This document shows positions 52,438 to 61,436 of a stretch of DNA of 64,000 nucleotides, one piece after another. How positions within the stretch are numbered: the first letter of the stretch is position 1; every line of letters starts with the position of its first letter. The notes under the pieces were generated by a model. That model did not search any database. It was given only the letters and a program-made list of their open reading frames with translations, and was not told the origin of the DNA. The translations under genes were made by a program, and so were the position numbers. The DNA is from PWQG01 sp050486205 (GTDB lineage: Bacteria > Pseudomonadota > Gammaproteobacteria > Pseudomonadales > Pseudohongiellaceae). The stretch covers positions 62,001-126,000 of the forward strand of contig JBJHCW010000005.1 in assembly GCA_050486205.1 (NCBI GenBank), read 5' to 3'.

Positions 52438-53508
52438 TCAGTCCTGAATCCCTTCGATGGCGTCAGCCAGCATGCCAACTGCAATCGCGTAACGGAATGC
52501 CGGGTTGTACCGCATGATGGAGCAGAAATTGCGGTACACCAGATAACCCTTGTCGTCACCTTCATCACCTGTGATCAATGCAGCTGGCAGGTTTCTTGAT
52601 GGCAGGTTGCTGCCGTCTGCACGCCGTACACCGAGTGCCTGCCACTCGTTCAGGCCACGCCACGCACCAGTGGTTGTGTAGCGCTGGCATGTGGGGTCAG
52701 GTGTCATTCCATCTGCCTGTGGTGCCGGCAGTTCCTGTTCGCCGCCAGGCGGCAGGCTCACAATACGTCCCCAGGTCTGATCATCGCGCCAACCGGTATT
52801 GCGCAGGTAGTTGGCCACTGAGGCAATGACGTCAGGGCCCATGTTCCAGAGATCAATCCGGCCGTCGCCGGTGTGATCCACAGCCAGATTCAGAAAGCTG
52901 CTCGGCATGAACTGGGGCGCACCAAGGGCGCCAGCCCAGGAGCTTTTCATCATGTCCGGTGTGGCGTAGCCTTTGTCGACAATTTCCAGGGCCGCCAGTA
53001 ATTCGGCTCTGAACTGCGCGCTGCGACGGCGATCGAAGGCCAGTGTTGCTACCACGTCAAATAGCGGTTCAGTGATCGGGAAAGTACCGTAATTGCTTTC
53101 CAGACCCAGAATGGCAACAATAAAACGCGCCTGCACTCCATACTCGGCAGCCACCTCGCGGATCATGTCGCCGTGCTCCTGCATAAGCTGGCGGCCGGCC
53201 GCTATGCGCTGCGGGCTGACCCGACGCAGGTAGGATTCGTAGGTATCCACAAACTCGGCCTGGGACCGGTCAGCCTGGATGGCGCGGCGGTGCAGGCGGA
53301 TACCGGGCAGCACCTGGTCCAGGGTCTGCTCACTGATGCCGCGTTCCCTGGCCTCGGCACGGAACTCAACAAGAAATGCCTGGAAGGCCGCCTGTTCTTC
53401 GGCTTCATCGGCGCTCAGGGCTGACATCAATGGCAGCAGTATCAGGGCACTGAGCACTCCGGCGACAAACGGATGCCCGACGTTGTGCGTTTTGATCCAG
53501 AACTTCAT
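52438..53508 (-). CDS. mltB: Lytic murein transglycosylase MltB-like
   Basis: Periplasmic transglycosylase of 356 aa, family GH103. The catalytic Glu137 is in LGLESNYG; further MltB features are WAGALGAPQFMPSSFL, the DGRIDLWN loop and a C-terminal RYNPAFRYAIAVGMLADAI. The leader looks like a signal peptide without a lipobox, unlike E. coli MltB. GGAGAA precedes ATG 53508. It faces mltD convergently across 60 bases. Confidence 0.9.
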   Translation of the reverse strand: MKFWIKTHNVGHPFVAGVLSALILLPLMSALSADEAEEQAAFQAFLVEFRAEARERGISEQTLDQVLPGIRLHRRAIQADRSQAEFVDTYESYLRRVSPQRIAAGRQLMQEHGDMIREVAAEYGVQARFIVAILGLESNYGTFPITEPLFDVVATLAFDRRRSAQFRAELLAALEIVDKGYATPDMMKSSWAGALGAPQFMPSSFLNLAVDHTGDGRIDLWNMGPDVIASVANYLRNTGWRDDQTWGRIVSLPPGGEQELPAPQADGMTPDPTCQRYTTTGAWRGLNEWQALGVRRADGSNLPSRNLPAALITGDEGDDKGYLVYRNFCSIMRYNPAFRYAIAVGMLADAIEGIQD

Positions 53509-53582
53509 CAATATTCTCCGGTAAAGGCAGGTAATGTCGGCAGAGTACAGGAAGTGTCATGTGGCGCTCAAGCGCTGCGAGA

Positions 53583-54728
53583 TCAGGGCATCAATAAATC
53601 CGAAACAAGTCGCTGCCAGGCCGGTTTCTGCGCGCTGGCCGCATATGTCTGCACGTTGGTTGCTGGCAGTGTCCTGCCACTGCTGTGTGAGGCGGCCCAT
53701 GCGGTCAGGCGGGCCGCGGCAGACAATGCCTGCTGCTCCCTGCTGTCGCCATGGTACAGGCAGCTCTCGGGCAGGTACTCCGGATATGCAAGCCTGGCCG
53801 GTGCCAGTGGTGTGCAGCCAAGCGCTGTGGCTTCCAGGATGGACAGACCCTGGAAGTCGTGGTTGGCGGTTGACAGCACCACGTCGGCCTGTGCCAGCGT
53901 CCGGTAGTATTGCGCAGGATCCGCAATGAAACCGATATGTCCCGGGCTGATCGCCGTGCTGAGACAATACGCCGCCAACTCCTTCTGCAAGGCGAGCATG
54001 GACGGTGGGGACTGGCGGAACTGCTGGCCGAGCAGGTGCAGGCGAAAACGCACGCCGCTGTTGATCAGTTGTCGAACAATGGCCAGCAGCAGCTCCGGCC
54101 CCTTGTCGTGTTCCCAGCGGTGATTCCAGACCAGGGTCAGCACATCATTGTTCACCGGTTTGTGTGCCCGGGTGATGAACAGCGCGTCGTTCAGGGGCAC
54201 AGGCAGCACCTGTGACTGGGACAGCCGATCCACCAGGCCAGCCGGCACATGATCCGGCAGGCGTTTCAGCAAGGTTTCCGAGCCCTGCAGGAAGGTGTCG
54301 CGGTTGTGGTGACTGTTGAATATCAGCCGGTCAGCGCACAGCGCTGTGTACAGACTGGTGATCTGCGGTTCCACGCGTTGCTGCTGCACATTGTTGCCCG
54401 GGTAGGCGAACTGGTTCTCGTGAACATAGACAATGGTGGGCAGCCTGGCCAGGGCAGGGACAAAACCCCGCAGGCTGGCAAGATCGACCATGGATGTACA
54501 TACCAGCAGCTGGTAGTTGTTTTCCAGTGTGTTGCGCTCACCGAATCCCCAGCTCAGGCTGTTGCCTCTCACCCGCCAGTTGAAGTGTCTTGGTGGCAGG
54601 GTCAGTTGTTGCCAGCGGAACTCATCGAGCATCCCGGTCACCTGCTCGCGCCAGTACCGATGGCTGACCGCATCGTAGGCCGAGAGCAGCAGGGCGTTGC
54701 TTGGGTTCAAAGCCGGGAGTGTTATCAT
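53583..54728 (-). CDS. DUF3524 glycosyltransferase, tRNA-queuosine mannosyltransferase-like
   Basis: Glycosyltransferase of 381 aa. Residues 10-170 match DUF3524 (LLLSAYDAVSHRYWREQV, LPPRHFNWRVRGNSLSWG, VYVHENQFAYPG); the rest is a GT4-like domain with nucleotide-sugar motif HDFQGLSILEATALGC. The animal homologue (QTMAN/GTDC1) mannosylates queuosine in tRNA-Asp, so bacterial members are annotated by homology. Whether this one acts on Q-tRNA is unproven, but tgt lies in the same window. It starts 29 bases from the divergent ligase. Confidence 0.75.
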   Translation of the reverse strand: MITLPALNPSNALLLSAYDAVSHRYWREQVTGMLDEFRWQQLTLPPRHFNWRVRGNSLSWGFGERNTLENNYQLLVCTSMVDLASLRGFVPALARLPTIVYVHENQFAYPGNNVQQQRVEPQITSLYTALCADRLIFNSHHNRDTFLQGSETLLKRLPDHVPAGLVDRLSQSQVLPVPLNDALFITRAHKPVNNDVLTLVWNHRWEHDKGPELLLAIVRQLINSGVRFRLHLLGQQFRQSPPSMLALQKELAAYCLSTAISPGHIGFIADPAQYYRTLAQADVVLSTANHDFQGLSILEATALGCTPLAPARLAYPEYLPESCLYHGDSREQQALSAAARLTAWAASHSSGRTLPATNVQTYAASAQKPAWQRLVSDLLMP

Positions 54729-54757
54729 GCTGCGATTCGCATCGGGGGAGCTCAGTT

Positions 54758-56320
54758 GTGTTGCAATCTAATGATGAACAGTTGTTGGGTCAATCACCGG
54801 AGAGTCTGTTACTGGCATTGCCCGACCGGGTGAGCACGCCACTGTTTCTTCAGGCCAACCGGCGCCCGAGCGCACCGGCTGTCAGCGATCGGGGTGGTCG
54901 CGCGCTCACCTATGGCGAGCTGGTCGATGCCGTACGCCAGATGCAGGCTGAGTTGACCGACACCGGCCTGGGGCCGGGCGATCGTGTGATGCTGGTTGCC
55001 GAGAACTGTGTGTCGCTGGTGGTGTTGATTCTGGCCTGCAGTGAGATCGGTGCATGGCCGGTGATTGTCAATGCCCGTATGGCTGCGCCAGAGCTGGAGC
55101 GGATCCGTTCTCACAGCACACCGCGTCTGGTGATTCATACACTGGAGTCGGAAGCGGCCTTGGTTCATTGGCAGGCACAAGTGGGCATTGCCCGTCGCGA
55201 AAACTGGGCAGGCTGCGATCTGGGACTGCATGTGTACAGCGACACACGGGCAGAAAACGACAATGCCGAGGGTAACCGGAAAGTCTTCACGCTGTTGTAC
55301 ACAACGGGCACAACCGGTGATCCCAAGGGTGTGATGCTCACACATCGCAATATCCTGTATATAGCAGCCGTAACCAGTGCGCTGCGAGGTCTGGCACCGG
55401 CTGACAGGCTTTACGGTGTGCTGCCGATTTCTCACGTCTTCGGCCTGGCCGCGGTATTTCTTGCCAGCATTTACACCGGCAGTGAGCTGGTGTTGGCTGA
55501 TCGCTTTGATGCACGAGAAGCCCTGGAGGCCATGGCACAGCGCCGCATCACGGGGCTTTTTGGTGTGCCCACGATGTTTGCCCGTCTCAGTGATCTGATC
55601 CGCACGGATGGGCTGCCTGCAGGTGGTTTGCCGGATCTGCGCTTCATGTACGCGGGCGGTGCGCCATTGGAGCCGGCGCTGAAAGCGCGCGCGGAAAAGG
55701 CTTTTGGTCTGCCGCTGCTGAACGGCTACGGCATGACCGAAAGTGCGCCGACCATCTGTCAGGTACGATTCAACGAACCACTGGGCAGTTGCAGTGTCGG
55801 GCGACCGTTGCCAGGATTGCAAACCCGGGTGGTGGATGCCAATGGCAAGGAAGTGCCACGTGGCGAAGTCGGGGAGCTGCACGTCAGGGGTCCGGGCATC
55901 ATGCGCGGTTACTACCGGAATCCGGAAGCCACGGCAGCAGCGGTGGATGCCGACGGTTTTCTCAATACCGGTGACCTGGTGCTCCAGGATGCCGATGGCA
56001 ACGTATTCATCGCAGGGCGCAGCAAGGAGCTGATCATTCACTCCGGGTTCAACGTCTATCCGCCGGAGGTCGAAGCGGCGCTGACCGATCATCCCGATGT
56101 GCTGTTCTGTGCAGTGGTGGGTGAAAATTGTGACGGCAATGAGCAGGTGGTGGCCTGGGTTCAGCGGGTGCCGGGCTCAAGGCTGACAGAAGCGGATCTG
56201 CTGGCATTTGTCAGGCCGCGGCTGACTGCCTACAAGCGGCCTTCGCGTATCGAGTTCAGGGATCAGTTGCCGACCGCACCGTCGGGCAAGGTGCTGAAAC
56301 ACCGCCTGAGGCAGGGCTGA
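54758..56320 (+). CDS. Acyl-CoA ligase, AMP-binding family
   Basis: Adenylate-forming ligase of 520 aa. The P-loop YTTGTTGDPKG, the GYGMTESAPT adenine motif, DGFLNTGDL and the C-terminal PTAPSGKVLK lysine are all present. It probably activates a medium- or long-chain acid; there is no signal peptide. GTG 54758 follows GGGGGAG by eight bases. The upstream in-frame ATG has no ribosome site and overlaps the divergent glycosyltransferase. The substrate cannot be told. Confidence 0.88.
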   Translation: MLQSNDEQLLGQSPESLLLALPDRVSTPLFLQANRRPSAPAVSDRGGRALTYGELVDAVRQMQAELTDTGLGPGDRVMLVAENCVSLVVLILACSEIGAWPVIVNARMAAPELERIRSHSTPRLVIHTLESEAALVHWQAQVGIARRENWAGCDLGLHVYSDTRAENDNAEGNRKVFTLLYTTGTTGDPKGVMLTHRNILYIAAVTSALRGLAPADRLYGVLPISHVFGLAAVFLASIYTGSELVLADRFDAREALEAMAQRRITGLFGVPTMFARLSDLIRTDGLPAGGLPDLRFMYAGGAPLEPALKARAEKAFGLPLLNGYGMTESAPTICQVRFNEPLGSCSVGRPLPGLQTRVVDANGKEVPRGEVGELHVRGPGIMRGYYRNPEATAAAVDADGFLNTGDLVLQDADGNVFIAGRSKELIIHSGFNVYPPEVEAALTDHPDVLFCAVVGENCDGNEQVVAWVQRVPGSRLTEADLLAFVRPRLTAYKRPSRIEFRDQLPTAPSGKVLKHRLRQG

Positions 56321-56414
56321 AAGGCCGTGGATGGAGGTGGCACAGATTACGTAAGGGTGCAGTGTGGCAATTTACTACGAAAAACAATCATAAGACACAA
56401 TTCAGGAGATGGAC

Positions 56415-57035
56415 ATGCTCAAACTGCACGGTTTTCCCCTCAGCAACTACTACAACATGGTCAAGATGACCCTGCTGGAAAAAGGCATGGATTTCGAGGA
56501 GGTGCTGGCCAAACCGACGCGGGACGCGGCATGGTTGGCGGCCAGCCCCATGGGCAAGGTGCCGTGTCTGGAAACACCGCAGGGTTTTCTGACAGAAACC
56601 GGTGTCATCATGGAGTATCTGCACGATCTGGGGCAGGGGCCTTCGTTCTACCCGTCCGATCCATGGTCGCGCGCCAAGACACGTGAGCTGATCCGCTATC
56701 TGGAGTTGTATCTGGAGCTGCCTGCCAGGCGCCTGTACGGTGAGGTGTTCTTTGGTCGCCCGGTGGATCATGAGCTGAGAGAGACTGTGCGCAAGGACCT
56801 TGAGCGAGGTTTTGCCTCACTCGTTCATCTGGCGCGTTTTGATCCGTGGCTGGCCGGGCGAGAGATGAGTTACGCTGACTTCTATTTCTGTTTCAGTGTC
56901 GGGCTTGTTACACGTGTAACAAAAAAGGCGCTGGATTGGGATGCTTTTAATGAAGTGGCGGGTATACGCGATCTCATGACCTTGCTTGCAGAAAGGGATT
57001 CGGTTAAAAGAATCGAAGCCGATCAGAAGGCTTGA
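56415..57035 (+). CDS. Glutathione S-transferase family protein
   Basis: Cytosolic GST-fold protein of 206 aa. The N-terminal thioredoxin-like half has PLSNYYNMVKMTLLEKG and SPMGKVPCLET (the cis-Pro loop) and the C-terminal half is helical (YADFYFCFSVGLVTR). I chose ATG 56415 because AGGAG lies six bases upstream; ATG 56409 abuts it. It lies 94 bases after the ligase; a joint operon is possible. Substrate unknown. Confidence 0.85.
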   Translation: MLKLHGFPLSNYYNMVKMTLLEKGMDFEEVLAKPTRDAAWLAASPMGKVPCLETPQGFLTETGVIMEYLHDLGQGPSFYPSDPWSRAKTRELIRYLELYLELPARRLYGEVFFGRPVDHELRETVRKDLERGFASLVHLARFDPWLAGREMSYADFYFCFSVGLVTRVTKKALDWDAFNEVAGIRDLMTLLAERDSVKRIEADQKA

Positions 57036-57078
57036 AGCTGGTCAGCTGACAACTGATCAATGATGACAGGAGTGGCCT

Positions 57079-57639
57079 ATGACTCCACGACCGGCCAGTA
57101 CGGTGGTGCTGGTTCGAGAGTGCGGGCAGCAGATTGAAACCCTGCTGCTGCTGAGAAACAGCAAGCTGGTGTTTGAAGGTGGTACCTGGGTGTTTCCCGG
57201 TGGAAAAATTGAGCAGTCCGACTACCCGCGCGGCAGCACTGATGAATATGAAGCTGCCCGCCACGCGGCTGTGCGGGAAACCCATGAAGAGTCCGGTATC
57301 CGGCTTTCTCCTGAGTCACTCATCCATATTGCGCACTGGACCACACCCCTGGGGCCACCCCGGCGGTACGCCACCTGGTTTTTTCTCTGCCCTCTGACCG
57401 AGCCGGTCATCATCCAGGTGGATGATGATGAGATTCTGGATCATCAGTGGTTGACGCCGGCTGACGCGCTGCGGCGTTTTGAGGCAGGTGAGATTCGATT
57501 ACCCGTGCCAACGCGTGAAACCCTGGTTTCCCTTCTGCCCCATACCAGGCTTGAGCGATTGTGTCAGGTCATGCAAGAGGCGGACATCCACGTGTTTCCT
57601 CCGGATTCCCAGCATTACGTGCCGCGACCGGTTGGCTGA
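57079..57639 (+). CDS. Nudix hydrolase
   Basis: Nudix enzyme of 186 aa. The opening strand STVVLVREC and GTWVFPGGKIE lead to a Nudix helix RETHEESGI, but between GGK and RETHEE there are about 12 extra residues (QSDYPRGSTDEYEAARHAAV), a longer loop than the standard GX5EX7REUXEEXGU. The glutamates of the REUXEE core remain. The later part contains the QWLTPADALRRFEAGE turn common in NUDIX family members. Substrate unknown. It is 43 bases after the GST gene. Confidence 0.85.
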   Translation: MTPRPASTVVLVRECGQQIETLLLLRNSKLVFEGGTWVFPGGKIEQSDYPRGSTDEYEAARHAAVRETHEESGIRLSPESLIHIAHWTTPLGPPRRYATWFFLCPLTEPVIIQVDDDEILDHQWLTPADALRRFEAGEIRLPVPTRETLVSLLPHTRLERLCQVMQEADIHVFPPDSQHYVPRPVG

Positions 57640-57868
57640 TTCTGCGGATTTCCGGACTCGTCGAAAGACCACATGCTTGCGCAGGGTCTGCTATTCATGG
57701 GCTGCATTGCCCGGTTTGTCGCAGGGGCTTCCGGCTGACCTTGCTTTCCACTTCGCGTTAGTGGGATAGTAGTGGCGGTGGAGTAATGTGCCGCGGACCG
57801 GCACGGTGAATGCAGTATGGACACCTGACTATCAGAATAAATTCGCGAAAGCCGGGGCAGATTCGCAT

Positions 57869-60800
57869 ATGTCGTCTCCAACCTTTGATACATTGCGCGA
57901 CACACTGGAACAGGTTCGCCGACGGCGCAGCCGACGCTACCTTACCTATCATCTGAGTCTGATATCGGGCGGGTTTCTTGCAAATCTGCTGTTGTTCAGT
58001 CTTGTGGCCGCCTGGCTACAGCCTGCCACGCCAGTCTTGATTCTCCTGTTTCTGTGTTTTCTTGGTGTCACTGCTGCGTTGGGCTGGTCCCTGGTGCAAC
58101 GGCTGCGGCTACTGCATTCCGATGACCGGCAGTTGGCGCATTACGTGGAGGAAAACATCCCTGATCTTGAACAGCGACTGCTGACTTCCCTGGAGTTCAG
58201 TGATGCTGACGGGCGCGACGGGGTTTCCTCACAGTTTATCGAGCAGCTCTGGCATGACGCCCGAGAGCATGTGCAGCTGCGCCGCGAGCATGTTGATCGC
58301 GTGGCGTATGCGCGCAACGCACCGCTGGCCGGTGCTGGCGCATTGCTTATCGCCGTGGTCACTGCCGCTGCCTTTCTGGTCTCAGATACCCTCAAGCAAT
58401 CCGGTGGCCAGCTGCTTTGGCCCTTTGCACGTAGCCCGGAAATGGCCAGTCTGCCACTGGAGACACTGGACGTGCCGCCGGAAATTGAAATTCATGTTGA
58501 ACCCGGTGATCTGCGCCTGCAGCGTGGTGACTCCGTGAACATCATTGCCCGTATCGTCAACGCCGACCCGGGTGATGTGCAGCTTCGTATGCAATCAGAC
58601 AACCTGAACTGGCGCGACATCGACATGCGTCGTGACGGGGGTGGCAGTGACGGGGCCCTGTACAGTCACTATGTCAACGCCCTGGACAACGAGCTGGTCT
58701 ACTACGTCAGCTTTGATGATGGTGACCGGCGCTCCGAACAGTTCCGTATTTCACTCTATGATCTGCCGAGAGTCCAGCAGATTGACGTGGCAATGAACTA
58801 CCCGGAATACACTGGCATGGAACCGGAAACCGAGCAGGACAGCGGTGATATGGTGGTGCCGGAAGGTACCGAGGTGACTCTGTCGGTTGCCTTCAACAAA
58901 CCGGTGCGCGAGGCGGAAATCGAGTTTGACAGCGAAGCTGGCGAGTATCAGCGCCTGCCATTGGCCGTGGAGGGTGAAACCGGCACGGTGAACTTCACGG
59001 TCAGCCGTGACGCTGTTTACCGGATTCACGCCGTGGACTTTGATCGTATGCAGAGCGAAGCACCGCTGGATTACTACATAAGGGCCATTGAGGATCAACC
59101 GCCCGAGCTGGTACTTCGCAGCCCCGGCAGTGATCAGGACGTGATGCCCCTGGAAGAGGTTGTGCTGGAAGTGGATGCGCGGGATGACTACGGTCTGACT
59201 GCCTTCACCTTGCATTACACTGTCATCGGTCAGGAGGAGCGCACCGTGGACTTCCTGCCCGATGATCCAGTGCGCAGCGTGACCGGCACCGAAATGATCT
59301 ATATGGAGGATCTGGATGTCCAGCCCGGTGACTTTGTCAGTTATTACCTCAGTGTTGCCGACAACAATGGTCTCTCAGGTCCCCAGGAAGTGGTGTCGGA
59401 TATCTACTTTCTTCAGGTGATTTCAACCGACGCCGAGTATCGCCGTGCCAGCGGTGGCCAGCAGGGCGGCGGTGGCGGCGCCGGTGGTGCCGAGGACAGC
59501 GCACTGGTCACATTGCAGAAGGACATCATTGCTGCGACCTGGAAACTGCGTAACCAGGCGGTGAACATGGAATCGTCGCAGTTTACTGATGACGTATCTG
59601 TAGTGGCCGACTCCCAGCGTGATGCCATACAGCGCGCACGTATGTCCATTGATCGTCTGTCGGAGCGCCTGAGCTTTGCCGATGACAGTTACGGCAATGC
59701 AGTCAATCACCTCAATCTAGCCATTGACGAGATGCAGAAAGCGGCCGGTGAGCTGGATCTGGAGCAGGTGACCAGCGCGCTGCAGCCGCAACAACAGGCG
59801 CTGCAATATGTGTTGCGGGCCGAGGCAGAGATAAACCGTACTGATGTCAGCTTCCAGCAGACCGCTGGCGGTGGCGGGGCCGGAAACCGGCAACGACAGG
59901 AACGGGAGGATCTGCGCGAACTGTTCGAGATGGAAATGGGCCGCAATGAGAATCGCTATCAGACACCGGAGCGCGCTGGCGGTAGCCAGGCGCAAAGCGA
60001 GGAAGCCAGTCGTCTTGAGGAGCTGGCACGGCGCCAGGAAGGTTTGACGCGTGCGCAGCGCAATCTGTCACGTCGAATGGAAGACATGACTGAAGAACAG
60101 CGGCGCCGGGAGCTGGAGCGGCTGCGACGCGAGCAGGAGCAACTGACAGCAGATCTGGATCAGTTGTCCCAGCAGCTTGCACGTCGCCAGGAGGCGCAGG
60201 GCGGCCAGCAGCAAAACCAGCAGTCGGGCCAGCAGCAGGGCCAGCAGCAGGCGGGCGGCCAGCAACAGGCCCAGAGTCAGCTTCAGCGTGCACTGGAACA
60301 GATGCGAGAGGCATCCCGGGCCGACACGCCGGCCCAGGCAGCGGCGCGCAGCCAACGGGCACTGGAGAGCATGCGCGAAGAGCAACGCAACCTTGATCAA
60401 CAGCAACAACAGGATAATTCGGTCAATCAGCTGGCACGTAATCTGAGCCAGCGCGGTCAGGATCTGGTCCGGTCACAACGGGAGCTGCAACAACAATTGC
60501 AGGAGGCCAGCCGCGAGCAGGGACTGGGGCAGACACGACAGTCGGCCCGATCCAGTGAGCAGATCCAGGACCTGATGACCCGTCAACAACAGCAGCGGCG
60601 TGAACTGGAAGAAATAGAACGTATGTTGCGCGCCATTGTGGCCAGGGCGGGTAACGAGGAACAGGCACTGATGTCCCAGGCCCAGCGTGCCAGTCGTCAG
60701 GTCAGGCCGATCCGGGAGCAGATGGATAGCTCGAACCGGGTGCTGAATAACGGCATGGTGAACCTTAGTGTGGATATAGAGCGTGAAGTTGGCGAAGAGC

Positions 60801-61432
60801 TGGCGCAACTCGGGCGTGCGCTGCAGGCCATGAACCCCGGTCAGGATCGCGAACGCGGTAGCGGTGACGAATCGGTCATGCAGGCGGCGCGAGAGGCCAG
60901 TGAGCTGCGGGAACAGATAGAGGCGCTTGAGCGTCGTGCCAGAGAGTTTGGTGAAGATGCCGATGGCCCTCGCACGGTGGGTGACATGCGACAACAACTG
61001 GCCCGGTCGCGTGAACTTGCCGAACAGCTTGATCGTCGGGTTGAGCAGCTGGATCAGCAGGCGCAGGCTGGTGGCGGCGCGGACAACAACGCGCGCGATG
61101 GCGGCAATACGCAGCGAGCTGATCGTCGGGATCTGGGCGGCATCCCCGAGTACGGCGAGGCCGGGCTCTGGGGCAATGCGCGCTCGGTGCGTTCGCGCCT
61201 TTCCGACGAGGACCTGGAGACATTTCTGAGTCAACCGGAGTTGTTGCAACAGCTGCTGGAGTCCCTGTTTGAACTGGAAAGTGAATTGCGTGCCCGCGCT
61301 GAACTGGAAGAAATAGAGCGACGCCTTTACGCCGCCGCGGACGACGAGGTACCCGAGCAGTACCGTCGAATGGTGGAAGCGTATTACCGGGCATTGTCCG
61401 ACAACAGGAGCCAGGCCGACGAACAGCAGTAG
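57869..61432 (+). CDS. DUF4175-like large membrane protein
   Basis: About 1187 aa. Two N-terminal helices (residues about 28-80) and another near 150-172 precede a large periplasmic part with Ig-like beta strands (DVPPEIEIHVEPGDLRLQRGD), then a long coiled-coil region (about 545-1090) with a Gln-rich segment near 775-815. The layout fits DUF4175/TIGR02302-like proteins found in MoxR-DUF58-VWA operons. ATG 57869 is chosen as it opens on the first helix. It is followed after four bases by the VWA protein. Function unknown; a scaffold in a MoxR AAA+ membrane complex is plausible. Confidence 0.72.
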   Translation: MSSPTFDTLRDTLEQVRRRRSRRYLTYHLSLISGGFLANLLLFSLVAAWLQPATPVLILLFLCFLGVTAALGWSLVQRLRLLHSDDRQLAHYVEENIPDLEQRLLTSLEFSDADGRDGVSSQFIEQLWHDAREHVQLRREHVDRVAYARNAPLAGAGALLIAVVTAAAFLVSDTLKQSGGQLLWPFARSPEMASLPLETLDVPPEIEIHVEPGDLRLQRGDSVNIIARIVNADPGDVQLRMQSDNLNWRDIDMRRDGGGSDGALYSHYVNALDNELVYYVSFDDGDRRSEQFRISLYDLPRVQQIDVAMNYPEYTGMEPETEQDSGDMVVPEGTEVTLSVAFNKPVREAEIEFDSEAGEYQRLPLAVEGETGTVNFTVSRDAVYRIHAVDFDRMQSEAPLDYYIRAIEDQPPELVLRSPGSDQDVMPLEEVVLEVDARDDYGLTAFTLHYTVIGQEERTVDFLPDDPVRSVTGTEMIYMEDLDVQPGDFVSYYLSVADNNGLSGPQEVVSDIYFLQVISTDAEYRRASGGQQGGGGGAGGAEDSALVTLQKDIIAATWKLRNQAVNMESSQFTDDVSVVADSQRDAIQRARMSIDRLSERLSFADDSYGNAVNHLNLAIDEMQKAAGELDLEQVTSALQPQQQALQYVLRAEAEINRTDVSFQQTAGGGGAGNRQRQEREDLRELFEMEMGRNENRYQTPERAGGSQAQSEEASRLEELARRQEGLTRAQRNLSRRMEDMTEEQRRRELERLRREQEQLTADLDQLSQQLARRQEAQGGQQQNQQSGQQQGQQQAGGQQQAQSQLQRALEQMREASRADTPAQAAARSQRALESMREEQRNLDQQQQQDNSVNQLARNLSQRGQDLVRSQRELQQQLQEASREQGLGQTRQSARSSEQIQDLMTRQQQQRRELEEIERMLRAIVARAGNEEQALMSQAQRASRQVRPIREQMDSSNRVLNNGMVNLSVDIEREVGEELAQLGRALQAMNPGQDRERGSGDESVMQAAREASELREQIEALERRAREFGEDADGPRTVGDMRQQLARSRELAEQLDRRVEQLDQQAQAGGGADNNARDGGNTQRADRRDLGGIPEYGEAGLWGNARSVRSRLSDEDLETFLSQPELLQQLLESLFELESELRARAELEEIERRLYAAADDEVPEQYRRMVEAYYRALSDNRSQADEQQ

Positions 61433-61436
61433 AGTG

